Shown: positions 7,998 to 15,262 of the stretch, one piece after another
Layout: the number at the start of each line of letters is the position of its first letter
How positions within the stretch are numbered: the stretch's first letter is position 1
Source of the DNA: Curtobacterium sp. MCPF17_002
Lineage (GTDB): Bacteria; Actinomycetota; Actinomycetes; Actinomycetales; Microbacteriaceae
DNA: 64,000 nt
Direction: 5' to 3'
Assembly: GCF_003234115.2 (NCBI RefSeq)
Contig: NZ_CP126251.1
Span: 372,001 to 436,000, forward strand
Notes under the pieces: generated by a model
Databases searched by the model: none
Told to the model about the DNA's origin: nothing
What the model saw: the letters and a program-made list of their open reading frames with translations, nothing else
Made by a program: the position numbers and the translations under genes

Positions 7998-10088
7998 ATG
8001 AGAGAGCCCACCAGCCCAGATCCCAACAGCACGTATCCCAACGCCGCGACCTCCGACGACTCGGCTTCCACCGGCCCGGCAGCGGGCCGCCCGTCCGTCC
8101 GGTCACGCCGGGTGCGGCGCACGGCGGCGGTCGCCAGTGTCCTCACCGCACTCGGCGTCCTCGCCGCGCCCGCCCTCGTCCCGTCGGCGTCGACCGCGGC
8201 GGAACTCGGCTTCCCGTACGTCAACCAGTTCGACTCGGCGGACGGCGGCTCCCTGAGCGGTGACGCGGTGACGGCCGGCGGTCGCCTGCGTCTCACCGAC
8301 GCCGTCCGGAACCAGTCCGGGTCGTGGTCGACCGACGACACGTTCCCCTCGGATCGCGGGCTCGAGATCGAGTTCGAGTACGCGATGCACAACGACATCG
8401 CCGACCCCGGTGCAGACGGGCTGCTGCTCTCCCTGTCCGACGGTGCAGCACCGCAGGGTGTCGGTGCCTACGGTGCCGCGCTCGGCTACTCGTGCCGGTC
8501 GAGCAAGAACCAGGGCGGCAGTGTCCGGTGCGACCTCCCCGGCATGCCCGGCGGGTTCGCGGGCATCGCACTCGACCACTACGGCAACTTCTCGCTCCCG
8601 CTGAACCAGTCCGGCCCGGGCGCGCAGGAGGAGTTCGTCGTGGTGCGGGGCTCCGGCGACGGCGTCACCGGCTACCGGTACGTCGAGGGGGCGAGCGCTC
8701 CCGGTGGCACCGCCACCGATGGACCGCAGACGCGCACGGTCCGGGTGACGCTGCTTCCGGGCGACGACGGCGAGCTCTTCGTCACGGTCCGCGTCGACGC
8801 CGGCGGGGGGCTCCGTCCGGTCCTCGACCGCGTGCCGTTGCACGGGCCCGGACAGGCACCGCTCCCGAGCACCCTGCGCCTCGGGTTCGCCGGCGCCACC
8901 GGCTCGCACGTCAACGTGCACGAGGTCGACTCGCTCCGGGTCTGGCAGCCGGCCGACCTCGCGGTGGAGCACGACCTGCCGCCGACGGTGACCGCCGGCG
9001 GCGCGGTGGAGTACGCCGTCACCGCTCGGAACGTCGGTCCGAACGCGTCGGCCCCGAGCGCGCTCGAGGTCGACGTGCCGGATGCCCTGCAGGACGTCAC
9101 CTGGACCTGCGCGCCCGCGACCGGCACGCCTGCCGCTCCCGGCGCTGCGTGCGGGACCTCCTCGGGCACGGGCGACGTGGCGGCGCAGGTCGACCTGCCC
9201 CGCGACGCCGCGGCGACCGTGACGATCACCGGGCGACTCCCCGAGGGGGCGTCCGGCACGCTGGACAGCACCGCTCGCGTCTCGCCGGCACCCACCATGT
9301 CGGACGTCAACGAGGCGGACAACGTCTCGACGGCCAGCTCCGAGGTCGTGCCGGGGCCGGACCCCGAGGCACACGTCGAGACCGACAAGTCCGTCGCACC
9401 GTCGACCGACGTCGCACCCGGTGACGAGGTCGAGTACCTCGTCACGGCACGCAACCGCGGTCCGGCCGTCGCGGACGACGTGGGGGCGGTCGACGAGCTG
9501 CCGACGGCGATGCGCTTCGCCGGTTCCGAGGACGGGTGCACCGCCGCCGGGCAGGTCGTGACGTGCTCGTCGGGGTCGTCCCTCGCCGCCGGGGAGTCGA
9601 CGTCCTTCCGGATCCGGGCCGTGCTCGACCCGGACTACGAGGGAGACGGATCGGACGTCGTGAACGTGGCCACCGCGACCTCGCCGACCGACCCGGACGG
9701 CGGCGATCCGTCGCCGGGCGTCGGGATCGAGGTGGGCGTGCCGGACGACGGAGGACCGGACGACGGTGGGCCCGGCGACGGCGGGCCGGATGACGGTGGA
9801 CCCGGCGACGGACCCGGGGACGGTGGCCGGATGACGGCGGACCCGGCGACGGCGGTGACGGTGACCCGGACGTGGACCGGGCGGACCCGCGGCGCGCTCC
9901 GGACCGGACCGGGGTGCTGGCCTACACCGGCGCTCCGGACCTCGGTCTCCTCGCGGCCGTCGGTGGCATCGCGGCCGCGGCGGGCGGGGCCTGCTGGTGG
10001 CTCGCCCGGCGGCGACGTCGTGGCCCGAGGGACGTCGTCCCGGGTGCGGAGCACGGACCGACGGGGACCTGACCCGACGAGGACCTGA
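7998..10088 (+). CDS. secreted L-type lectin-like/DUF11 surface protein, sorting tail out of frame
   Basis: A twin-arginine-like signal (RSRRVRRTAAVASVL and a hydrophobic run ending ASTAAE) starts the protein. An L-type lectin-like domain follows at about residues 65-315, then two DUF11 repeats (about 320-455 and 460-575) and a Pro/Asp/Gly repeat (PDDGGPGDGG). As written, the frame then runs into about 80 residues of unlike, Arg-rich sequence. Adding one G after 9826 would restore the repeat and join it to an LAYTG sorting signal ending at 10072. The lectin domain suggests sugar binding at the cell surface. The ATG at 7998 is my choice; no strong ribosome site is visible. Confidence 0.8.
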   Translation: MREPTSPDPNSTYPNAATSDDSASTGPAAGRPSVRSRRVRRTAAVASVLTALGVLAAPALVPSASTAAELGFPYVNQFDSADGGSLSGDAVTAGGRLRLTDAVRNQSGSWSTDDTFPSDRGLEIEFEYAMHNDIADPGADGLLLSLSDGAAPQGVGAYGAALGYSCRSSKNQGGSVRCDLPGMPGGFAGIALDHYGNFSLPLNQSGPGAQEEFVVVRGSGDGVTGYRYVEGASAPGGTATDGPQTRTVRVTLLPGDDGELFVTVRVDAGGGLRPVLDRVPLHGPGQAPLPSTLRLGFAGATGSHVNVHEVDSLRVWQPADLAVEHDLPPTVTAGGAVEYAVTARNVGPNASAPSALEVDVPDALQDVTWTCAPATGTPAAPGAACGTSSGTGDVAAQVDLPRDAAATVTITGRLPEGASGTLDSTARVSPAPTMSDVNEADNVSTASSEVVPGPDPEAHVETDKSVAPSTDVAPGDEVEYLVTARNRGPAVADDVGAVDELPTAMRFAGSEDGCTAAGQVVTCSSGSSLAAGESTSFRIRAVLDPDYEGDGSDVVNVATATSPTDPDGGDPSPGVGIEVGVPDDGGPDDGGPGDGGPDDGGPGDGPGDGGRMTADPATAVTVTRTWTGRTRGALRTGPGCWPTPALRTSVSSRPSVASRPRRAGPAGGSPGGDVVARGTSSRVRSTDRRGPDPTRT
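9827..10072 (+). other. out-of-frame cell-wall sorting tail (LAYTG, membrane helix, Arg cluster)
   Basis: In the frame shifted by one base from the lectin gene, the Asp/Gly/Pro repeat continues. It is followed by LAYTG (9917-9931), about 22 hydrophobic residues (GLLAAVGGIAAAAGG onward) and RRRRR. This is a textbook sortase signal of the LAxTG kind used by class E sortases. Compared with its repeat neighbours (GGTGGGCCGG), the sequence at 9822-9830 has one G fewer. Either the gene is switched off here, or one base is missing from the assembly. Confidence 0.8.
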
Positions 10089-10126
10089 CCCGTCGAGGAC
10101 CTGACCCCACGGGGACCTGACCCCGC
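10063..10126. repeat. 16-bp tandem repeat, four copies, carrying stop codons
   Basis: Four 16-bp units (GGGGACCTGACCCGAC and variants) begin at 10063, 10079, 10095 and 10111. Each carries ACCTGACC, so TGA occurs at 10070, 10086, 10102 and 10118. Because 16 is not a multiple of 3, the array puts a stop codon in all three plus-strand frames. The rest of the gap up to 10341 holds a TAGGAT promoter element at 10303-10308 and nothing else I recognise. Confidence 0.85.
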
Positions 10127-10341
10127 CCGACGGCCTGGCCCGCACGACGACCCGGCCGGATCCCGGCCGGATCCCGACCGGCTGGCCACGGAGCGCGGTG
10201 GGGCGGCGAGAACCGCGCCGTCCCGCCGCGCAGCGAGGCCCTGGTTCGAGCATCCTCAGCGGCCGAGCGCCCCACGCGGTCGGTCGCGCGGCACTCCGGC
10301 GGTAGGATCGAACCACGATCCGCATGCCCGAAAGAGGTCTC

Positions 10342-10983
10342 GTGTCCGACTCCGTGGACGACTCCGGCCAGCGCGCGCGGTACTGGCCGATCCCCGTCCT
10401 CCGGGCCGTCCCAGCCGCGATCGTGGCCCTCGTCATCACCTTCTCGTCCAACCACGCCGCAGGTTACGGCCTGGTGCTGTTCGGCGGGTTCGCGATCGTC
10501 GACGGACTCGTGCTGCTCCTGGCGGGTGCCACGCGGCTCACCGCGGACGACCGTTCGCGCCGGACCACCCTCGTGCAGGCCGTGATCACGGTGATCGCAG
10601 CGGTCGCCGGCTTCGCGCTCAACGGCTTCGGGCTGCCGGCGTTCATCTCGGTGATCGTCGCCTGGGCCGTCCTCACCGGAGCGCTCGAACTGACGCAGGG
10701 CCTCCGCGCACGGCGTCGCTCGCCCTTCGCCCGTGACTGGTCCACGATCGGCGGCCTCACGCTGCTGCTCGCCGTCGCGTTCCTCGTGACGCCCCCTGAC
10801 TACTCGCAGCAGCTCGGCGGAGTTGAACGGGTGTCCGGCATCCTCGACGCCTCGATCGTCCTCGTCGGCCTGCTCGGCGCGTACCTCGCCATCACGGCGG
10901 TCTTCCACGTGATCGCCGGCCTCTCGCACAAATGGGGAACGGCCGCACCGGCCGCAGCCCCGAACGGAGCACCACACGCATGA
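10342..10983 (+). CDS. DUF308/HdeD-like multi-spanning membrane protein
   Basis: This roughly 213-residue protein has about six hydrophobic helices in short pairs, as in DUF308/HdeD-like membrane proteins; no enzymatic motif is seen. The GTG start (SDSVDDSG) has AGAGG at the right distance, while an ATG six codons upstream has none. TAGGAT at 10303-10308 is a likely -10 element. Its stop overlaps the start of the next small membrane gene (ATGA), so the two are translated together. Function unknown. Confidence 0.75.
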   Translation: MSDSVDDSGQRARYWPIPVLRAVPAAIVALVITFSSNHAAGYGLVLFGGFAIVDGLVLLLAGATRLTADDRSRRTTLVQAVITVIAAVAGFALNGFGLPAFISVIVAWAVLTGALELTQGLRARRRSPFARDWSTIGGLTLLLAVAFLVTPPDYSQQLGGVERVSGILDASIVLVGLLGAYLAITAVFHVIAGLSHKWGTAAPAAAPNGAPHA

Positions 10984-11243
10984 CCACCCCCAGCCGTCGC
11001 GACCGCCTGCGCCCGGTCGAGCTCCTCGGGATCTCCGCGATCGTCGCGGTCTTCACCGGGCTCGTCGTGCTCTTCTCGACCCGTGAACTCCAGCTCGCGG
11101 TGATCTTCCTCGGCGTCGCGTTCATCGTCGTCGTGGTCGTCCTCGCGATGCTGCAGCTGGCGACGTCGAGCGACCAGGACGACAACGACATGCTCGGCGG
11201 GCACAAGACCCCGGGCGAAGGAGACGGCGACGACTTCCACTGA
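10980..11243 (+). CDS. small two-helix membrane protein
   Basis: This 87-residue protein has two adjacent hydrophobic helices (LLGISAIVAVFTGLVVLF and LAVIFLGVAFIVVVVVLAM) joined by a short turn, and an acidic, Gly-rich cytoplasmic tail ending in DDFH. I do not recognise the family. The ATG overlaps the upstream stop codon, with GGAG before it, so it should be made together with the DUF308-like protein. Confidence 0.75.
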   Translation: MTTPSRRDRLRPVELLGISAIVAVFTGLVVLFSTRELQLAVIFLGVAFIVVVVVLAMLQLATSSDQDDNDMLGGHKTPGEGDGDDFH

Positions 11244-11346
11244 GTCGGGCATCACCCGCACGCTGCCGTCACGTCGTCCCTTCCAGGGCGACCCGGACCT
11301 CCCGCAGCGGTACCGCCACCGGTACCTGATCCTCGCGGTCTGCTGC

Positions 11347-12711
11347 ATGAGCCTGTTCATCGTGTCGATGGACGCCACGGTGGTGAACGTCGCGCTGCCG
11401 TCGATCGGTCGTGAGCTCGGCAGCACCATCTCCGGCCTGCAGTGGACGATCGACGCGTACACGCTCGTCCTCGCCAGCCTGCTGCTGCTCTCCGGCTCCA
11501 CCGCCGACCGCATCGGGCGGCGGAGGACCTTCCAGATCGGCCTCGCGCTCTTCACGATCGGCTCGCTGCTCTGCTCGATGGCGCCGAGTGTCGGGTGGCT
11601 CGTGGTCTTCCGGATGCTGCAGGCGGTCGGCGGCTCGATGATGAACCCGGTGGCGATGTCGATCATCACCGCCACGTTCGACGACGCGAAGGAGCGGGCC
11701 CGCGCGGTCGGCGTCTGGGGCGCCGTCGTCGGGGTGTCGATGGGCCTCGGGCCGCTCGTCGGCGGAGCGCTGACGGACACGGTCGGCTGGCGGGCGATCT
11801 TCTGGATCAACGTGCCGATCGGCGTCGCGGCGATCGTCCTGACGTTCCTGTTCGTCCCGGAGTCGAGGTCCCCGAAGCCGCGTCGCCTCGATCCGGTCGG
11901 CCAGGTGCTCGTCATCGTGCTCCTCGCGACGCTGGTCGGCGGGCTCATCGAGGGACCCCGGCTCGGCTGGACCTCGCCCGCGGCGCTCGGCCTGTTCGTC
12001 CTGGCGGCCGCCTCCCTCGTCGTGTTCGTCGCCGTCGAACGGCGTCGTGCGGAGCCGCTCGTCGACGTCCGGTTCTTCCGGAGCATCCCGTTCTCGTCCG
12101 CCGTCGTCACGGCGATCGCCGCGTTCGGGGCGAACGGTGCGTTCCTGTTCCTCAACGCCCTCTACCTGCAGGAGGTCCGGGGCATGTCGCCGTTCGAGGC
12201 CGGCCTCTGGACCCTGCCGGCCGCCGTCGCGACGATGCTGGTCTCCCCGCTGTCCGGACGCCTCGTCGGGTCGATCGGGACGCGGGTGCCGCTCGTCCTC
12301 GCGGGGATCGGTGTCGGCGGTGCCGGCGCGATCCTGACCACGATCGATTCGGATACCCCGATGTGGGTACTCGTCGTCGCCTTCGTGCTCTTCGGCTTCG
12401 GGTTCGGCATGGTGAACGCCCCGATCACGAACACCGCCGTCTCCGGCATGCCGCGCGCCCAGTCCGGTTCCGCTGCGGCGGTGGCGTCGACGAGCCGGCA
12501 GACCGGGGTCTCCCTCGGCGTCGCACTCGCCGGCACCGTGACCGGAGCGAGTGCCGTCGCGAGCGTCGGGGCCGGGTTCGGCGTGGCGACGCACCCGATG
12601 TGGTGGATCGTCCTCGGCATCGGTGCGGGCATCGTCGTCGTCGGCTTCGTGTCGAGCTCCGCGGCGGCGAAGCGTTCGGTCGCGGGCATCGCCCACCTGC
12701 TCGACGACTGA
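11347..12711 (+). CDS. MFS transporter, DHA2 (14-helix) drug exporter family
   Basis: This 454-residue protein has about 14 hydrophobic helices. It shows the MFS loop-2 motif (GSTADRIGRRRTF) and the DHA2 first helix with an embedded acid (SMDATVVNVALP). Relatives export drugs or dyes with proton exchange. The frame is open for another 34 codons upstream (RYRHRYLILAVCC precedes the Met) but contains no ATG, GTG or TTG. The annotated Met has no ribosome site, so the true N-terminus is uncertain. Confidence 0.88.
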   Translation: MSLFIVSMDATVVNVALPSIGRELGSTISGLQWTIDAYTLVLASLLLLSGSTADRIGRRRTFQIGLALFTIGSLLCSMAPSVGWLVVFRMLQAVGGSMMNPVAMSIITATFDDAKERARAVGVWGAVVGVSMGLGPLVGGALTDTVGWRAIFWINVPIGVAAIVLTFLFVPESRSPKPRRLDPVGQVLVIVLLATLVGGLIEGPRLGWTSPAALGLFVLAAASLVVFVAVERRRAEPLVDVRFFRSIPFSSAVVTAIAAFGANGAFLFLNALYLQEVRGMSPFEAGLWTLPAAVATMLVSPLSGRLVGSIGTRVPLVLAGIGVGGAGAILTTIDSDTPMWVLVVAFVLFGFGFGMVNAPITNTAVSGMPRAQSGSAAAVASTSRQTGVSLGVALAGTVTGASAVASVGAGFGVATHPMWWIVLGIGAGIVVVGFVSSSAAAKRSVAGIAHLLDD

Positions 12712-12739
12712 CCCACGGCGTCCACCAGACGCCGCCCCC

Positions 12740-12827
12740 CGAGACACCGCCGCGCCCACGAGACACCGCCGCACCCCCGAGACACCGCCCGTTCCGACGG
12801 TGTCTCGACCCATCGGGCGGCGTCTCG
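12740..12827. repeat. 19-bp iterated inverted array with a different unit sequence
   Basis: CGAGACACC occurs at 12740, 12759 and 12778, an exact 19-bp period. It is then inverted as GGTGTCTCG at 12799 and GGCGTCTCG at 12819. The central copies can pair as a hairpin. The layout matches the arrays at 5423, 44110 and 63783, but the unit sequence is unrelated. It sits after the MFS gene and before the sigma-factor promoter. Confidence 0.8.
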
Positions 12828-12950
12828 CCGAAGCGACGAACCCGAACCACAGCCCCGCATCCGCTCCGACACGCCCGGTCGTCACGTTTCGGCGACGCTC
12901 CTGTCATGATCGCCGGTCCGGCCGACATCTCTGGGTGAAGGGGGTGGGAC

Positions 12951-13490
12951 GTGGACGTGACGACGGAGTCGGACGAAGCGATCGTCCGTGCGATGGCACA
13001 GGGCGACAAAGGCGCCCTCGCCCGTGCGTTCGACCGGTACGCCGCCACCCTCACCCGCTACGCCTGGGCCATCGCCGCCGACCGGATGGAGGTCGAGGAG
13101 ATCGTCCAGGACTCCTTCCTGACCCTCTGGCAGCGTGCGGCGACCCTCGAGCTCCCCGCCGACACGATGCTCCCGTGGCTCCTCGTCGTGTGCCGCAACC
13201 ACGCCCTGAACGCCGGGCGGAAGCGTGCCAAGCACCGGAACGACGAGCTCCCCGAACACCTCGCGGCCCCGGAGGGCCACGACGAAGCCCGTGAACGGCT
13301 CCGCTGGGTCCGCGCCGAGATCGCCTCGCTTCCCGAGACCGACCGGCGCATCTGCGAACTGTGCCTCCTCGAGGGGCACTCCTACGCCGAGGCCGCCGAG
13401 ATCCTCGGGCTGAGCGTGGGAGCGGTCACCCAGCGGGTCTCCCGCAACCGACGTCGACTCAAGAAGGCGGTGATGCACGATGAACACTGA
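12951..13490 (+). CDS. RNA polymerase sigma factor, ECF type
   Basis: This 179-residue ECF sigma factor has region 2 (YAATLTRYAWAIAADRMEVEEIVQDSFLTLW, in two stretches, about residues 31-62) and region 4 (LPETDRRICELCLLEG then the helix-turn-helix around SYAEAAEILGLSVGAVTQRV, about 126-160). It directs RNA polymerase to a small set of stress promoters. The GTG start follows a G-rich stretch. Its 3' end overlaps the next gene by 11 bases, which is probably its membrane-bound partner. Confidence 0.92.
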   Translation: MDVTTESDEAIVRAMAQGDKGALARAFDRYAATLTRYAWAIAADRMEVEEIVQDSFLTLWQRAATLELPADTMLPWLLVVCRNHALNAGRKRAKHRNDELPEHLAAPEGHDEARERLRWVRAEIASLPETDRRICELCLLEGHSYAEAAEILGLSVGAVTQRVSRNRRRLKKAVMHDEH

Positions 13491-14229
13491 ACCTCCCGAG
13501 GGAGACGAGCTGCAGCGCATGCTCGTCTCGATGAAGCGGAACGTCCTCGACCGTGCCGCACCGCGTCCGAGGCGACGTCGTGGTCGCTCCGGCCTCGTGA
13601 TCGGTGTCGTCACGCTCCTCGCCGTGGGCACCGCGACGGGTGCCGTCGCGCTGACGCTCGCGCAGCAGGACGAGCCCGTCGCCGCACCCGTGCACACCCA
13701 GGAGCCCGAACCGGCTCCGTCCGCCACCACGCCGACGTCTGCCCCGATCACCGCGAGCCCGACGCCGCGGCCCACACCGCCCCGGAACACCACCGCCACC
13801 CTGCCGACGACGTGCCGGGGCACCGTGCCCGCGAGCGACTACGACCGGTTCTTCGGGGCCACCCCGCTGACGGAGATCGACCAGCAGGCGGAGTCGACGG
13901 GAACCGATTCCCCGGACATCGTCTGGACGGGTGGTGCGGCGACGATCACGTGTCAGTGGGCCGACCCGCGCGCCGACGTGAGCGGCCTCACGATGGACAT
14001 CGGGACCGCTGGCCCGGGAGCGGCCGAGCGGCTCGCGGACAGCCCGTGGGACTGCGAGGACCGCGAGGGGGGTCGGATGTGTCAGCTGACCGTCAAGGCC
14101 GAGCCGTACCCGGTGGACCAGACGACGACGGTCTTCATCCGCGACGACACCTTCATCATGATCCGACAGGCCAACTTCCCGACGAACGGACTGCTCGATG
14201 CCGTGGTCGGGGAGATCTGGGGGGACTGA
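13480..14229 (+). CDS. single-pass membrane protein, probable anti-sigma/sensor partner
   Basis: This 249-residue protein has a short cytoplasmic part of about 40 residues, one membrane helix (SGLVIGVVTLLAVGTATGAV), a Thr/Pro-rich outer linker, and an outer domain with four Cys residues that may form two disulfides. It overlaps the ECF sigma gene by 11 bases. That position and topology suggest it holds or senses for that sigma factor. No ZAS zinc motif (HxxxCxxC) is present, so it is not a standard zinc anti-sigma factor. Function is inferred from context only. Confidence 0.65.
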   Translation: MNTEPPEGDELQRMLVSMKRNVLDRAAPRPRRRRGRSGLVIGVVTLLAVGTATGAVALTLAQQDEPVAAPVHTQEPEPAPSATTPTSAPITASPTPRPTPPRNTTATLPTTCRGTVPASDYDRFFGATPLTEIDQQAESTGTDSPDIVWTGGAATITCQWADPRADVSGLTMDIGTAGPGAAERLADSPWDCEDREGGRMCQLTVKAEPYPVDQTTTVFIRDDTFIMIRQANFPTNGLLDAVVGEIWGD

Positions 14230-14305
14230 CGGCCTGGAGGCGCGTGGCGGGGACGACCCGCGCCTCCAGTCCGCCGGTGGGTCACGCCCAGGGCGACCGT
14301 CAGTC
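14224..14305. terminator. bidirectional hairpin between convergent genes
   Basis: Inner arms CTGGAGGCGCG (14234-14244) and CGCGCCTCCAG (14259-14269) are flanked by outer arms GACTGACGG (14224-14232) and CCGTCAGTC (14297-14305). The outer arms contain the stop codons of both convergent genes. This parallels the hairpin at 2097-2167. Confidence 0.75.
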
Positions 14306-15181
14306 GACGACGCGAGCAGCCACGATGTCGCGCGCCAGCGCGCGCACCGCGCGGTTCGGCTCCGGGCTGGTGCGCATCGCGAGGCCGATCCGGAGGGGTT
14401 CGACCTCGTCCTCGAGTTCGAGCACTGCGCCGTCGTGTCGCACCCCGGAGTCCGGGACCACCCCGACGCCGAGGCCGGCGGACGCGAACCGGATCACCGC
14501 GGGCATGTCGTTCATCTCCGCGACGATGCGCCGTCGGATCCCGAGCCGTTCGAGTGCGGTGTCGAGGATGATCCGGTTGCCGAAGCCGTGCGCGGTGTCG
14601 ATGAAGGGTTCGTCGGCGAGTTCCGCCAGCGAGACGGAGGTGCGTCCGGCGAACCGGTGATCGGCGGCGAGGAAGACCCGGAACGGCATCTCCCGCAGCG
14701 GGTGCACGACCACTCCGCTCGGCACGGCGGGCAGCCCCGTGTAGGCGATGTCGAGCCGCCCGGCGACCAGGTCCTGCACGAGGCCGGTGGTGCCGGACGG
14801 TGAGGTCATCAGCTCGACGGCGACGAGGGGGTGCCGCTGCCGGAACCGGCGGAGGACCCCGGTCAGGTCGACGATGTCCATGCTCGTGAAGATGCCGAGC
14901 CGCACCCGTCCGCGGAGGTCGGCGTCCTCCACCGTCGCGAGGTCGCGCATCTGGTCGAGGGACTCGAGCACCGCGCGGGCGTGCGGGAGCACGTCCTCGC
15001 CGGCGGCGGTGAGGACGAGGTGCCGGCCGGTGCGGTCGAAGAGCCGGACGCCGAGTGTCCGCTCGAGCGAGGCGATCCCCGCGGACACCGTCGACTGCGC
15101 GGCCCACAGCCGTTCCGCGGCGCGGGTCACGCTGCCCTCGGCGGCGACGGTGACGAACTGTTCGAGCAGCCGGGTCTCCAT
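14300..15181 (-). CDS. LysR family transcriptional regulator
   Basis: This 293-residue LysR protein has the N-terminal winged helix (FVTVAAEGSVTRAAERLW, then the recognition helix around AQSTVSAGIASLE) and a C-terminal ligand-binding domain. I chose METRLLEQF as the start. TTGATG and GATACT, 18 bases apart, put the transcript start almost on this ATG, so the message is probably leaderless. It is divergent from an MFS exporter, which it probably controls in response to the exported compound. Confidence 0.9.
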   Translation of the reverse strand: METRLLEQFVTVAAEGSVTRAAERLWAAQSTVSAGIASLERTLGVRLFDRTGRHLVLTAAGEDVLPHARAVLESLDQMRDLATVEDADLRGRVRLGIFTSMDIVDLTGVLRRFRQRHPLVAVELMTSPSGTTGLVQDLVAGRLDIAYTGLPAVPSGVVVHPLREMPFRVFLAADHRFAGRTSVSLAELADEPFIDTAHGFGNRIILDTALERLGIRRRIVAEMNDMPAVIRFASAGLGVGVVPDSGVRHDGAVLELEDEVEPLRIGLAMRTSPEPNRAVRALARDIVAARVVD

Positions 15182-15262
15182 CCTCCGAGTATCGACCGGA
15201 TCGATGGGTGACATCAAGAGCATCCGTTGGACTCGATGCCCCTGCGGCGGGATCATCGGAGC
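15182..15262. promoter_or_regulatory. divergent LysR/MFS promoter region with LysR-type box
   Basis: The minus-strand promoter reads TTGATG-18-GATACT. The plus-strand promoter reads TTGGAC (15227-15232)-18-GATCAT (15251-15256). ATCGACCGGATCGAT at 15191-15205 is a T-N11-A style inverted repeat inside the LysR promoter, which fits autoregulation. Confidence 0.6.

Noticed and set aside
8103-10451. Long minus-strand open frame opposite the lectin gene
   Set aside because: It is rich in Arg, Gly and Pro with no domain. It is a shadow of a GC-rich gene, and the lectin/DUF11 reading is clearly the real one.
11269-12885. Long minus-strand open frame opposite the MFS exporter
   Set aside because: Its translation is an Arg/Asp/Gly/His-rich low-complexity string. 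The plus strand carries clear MFS helices.
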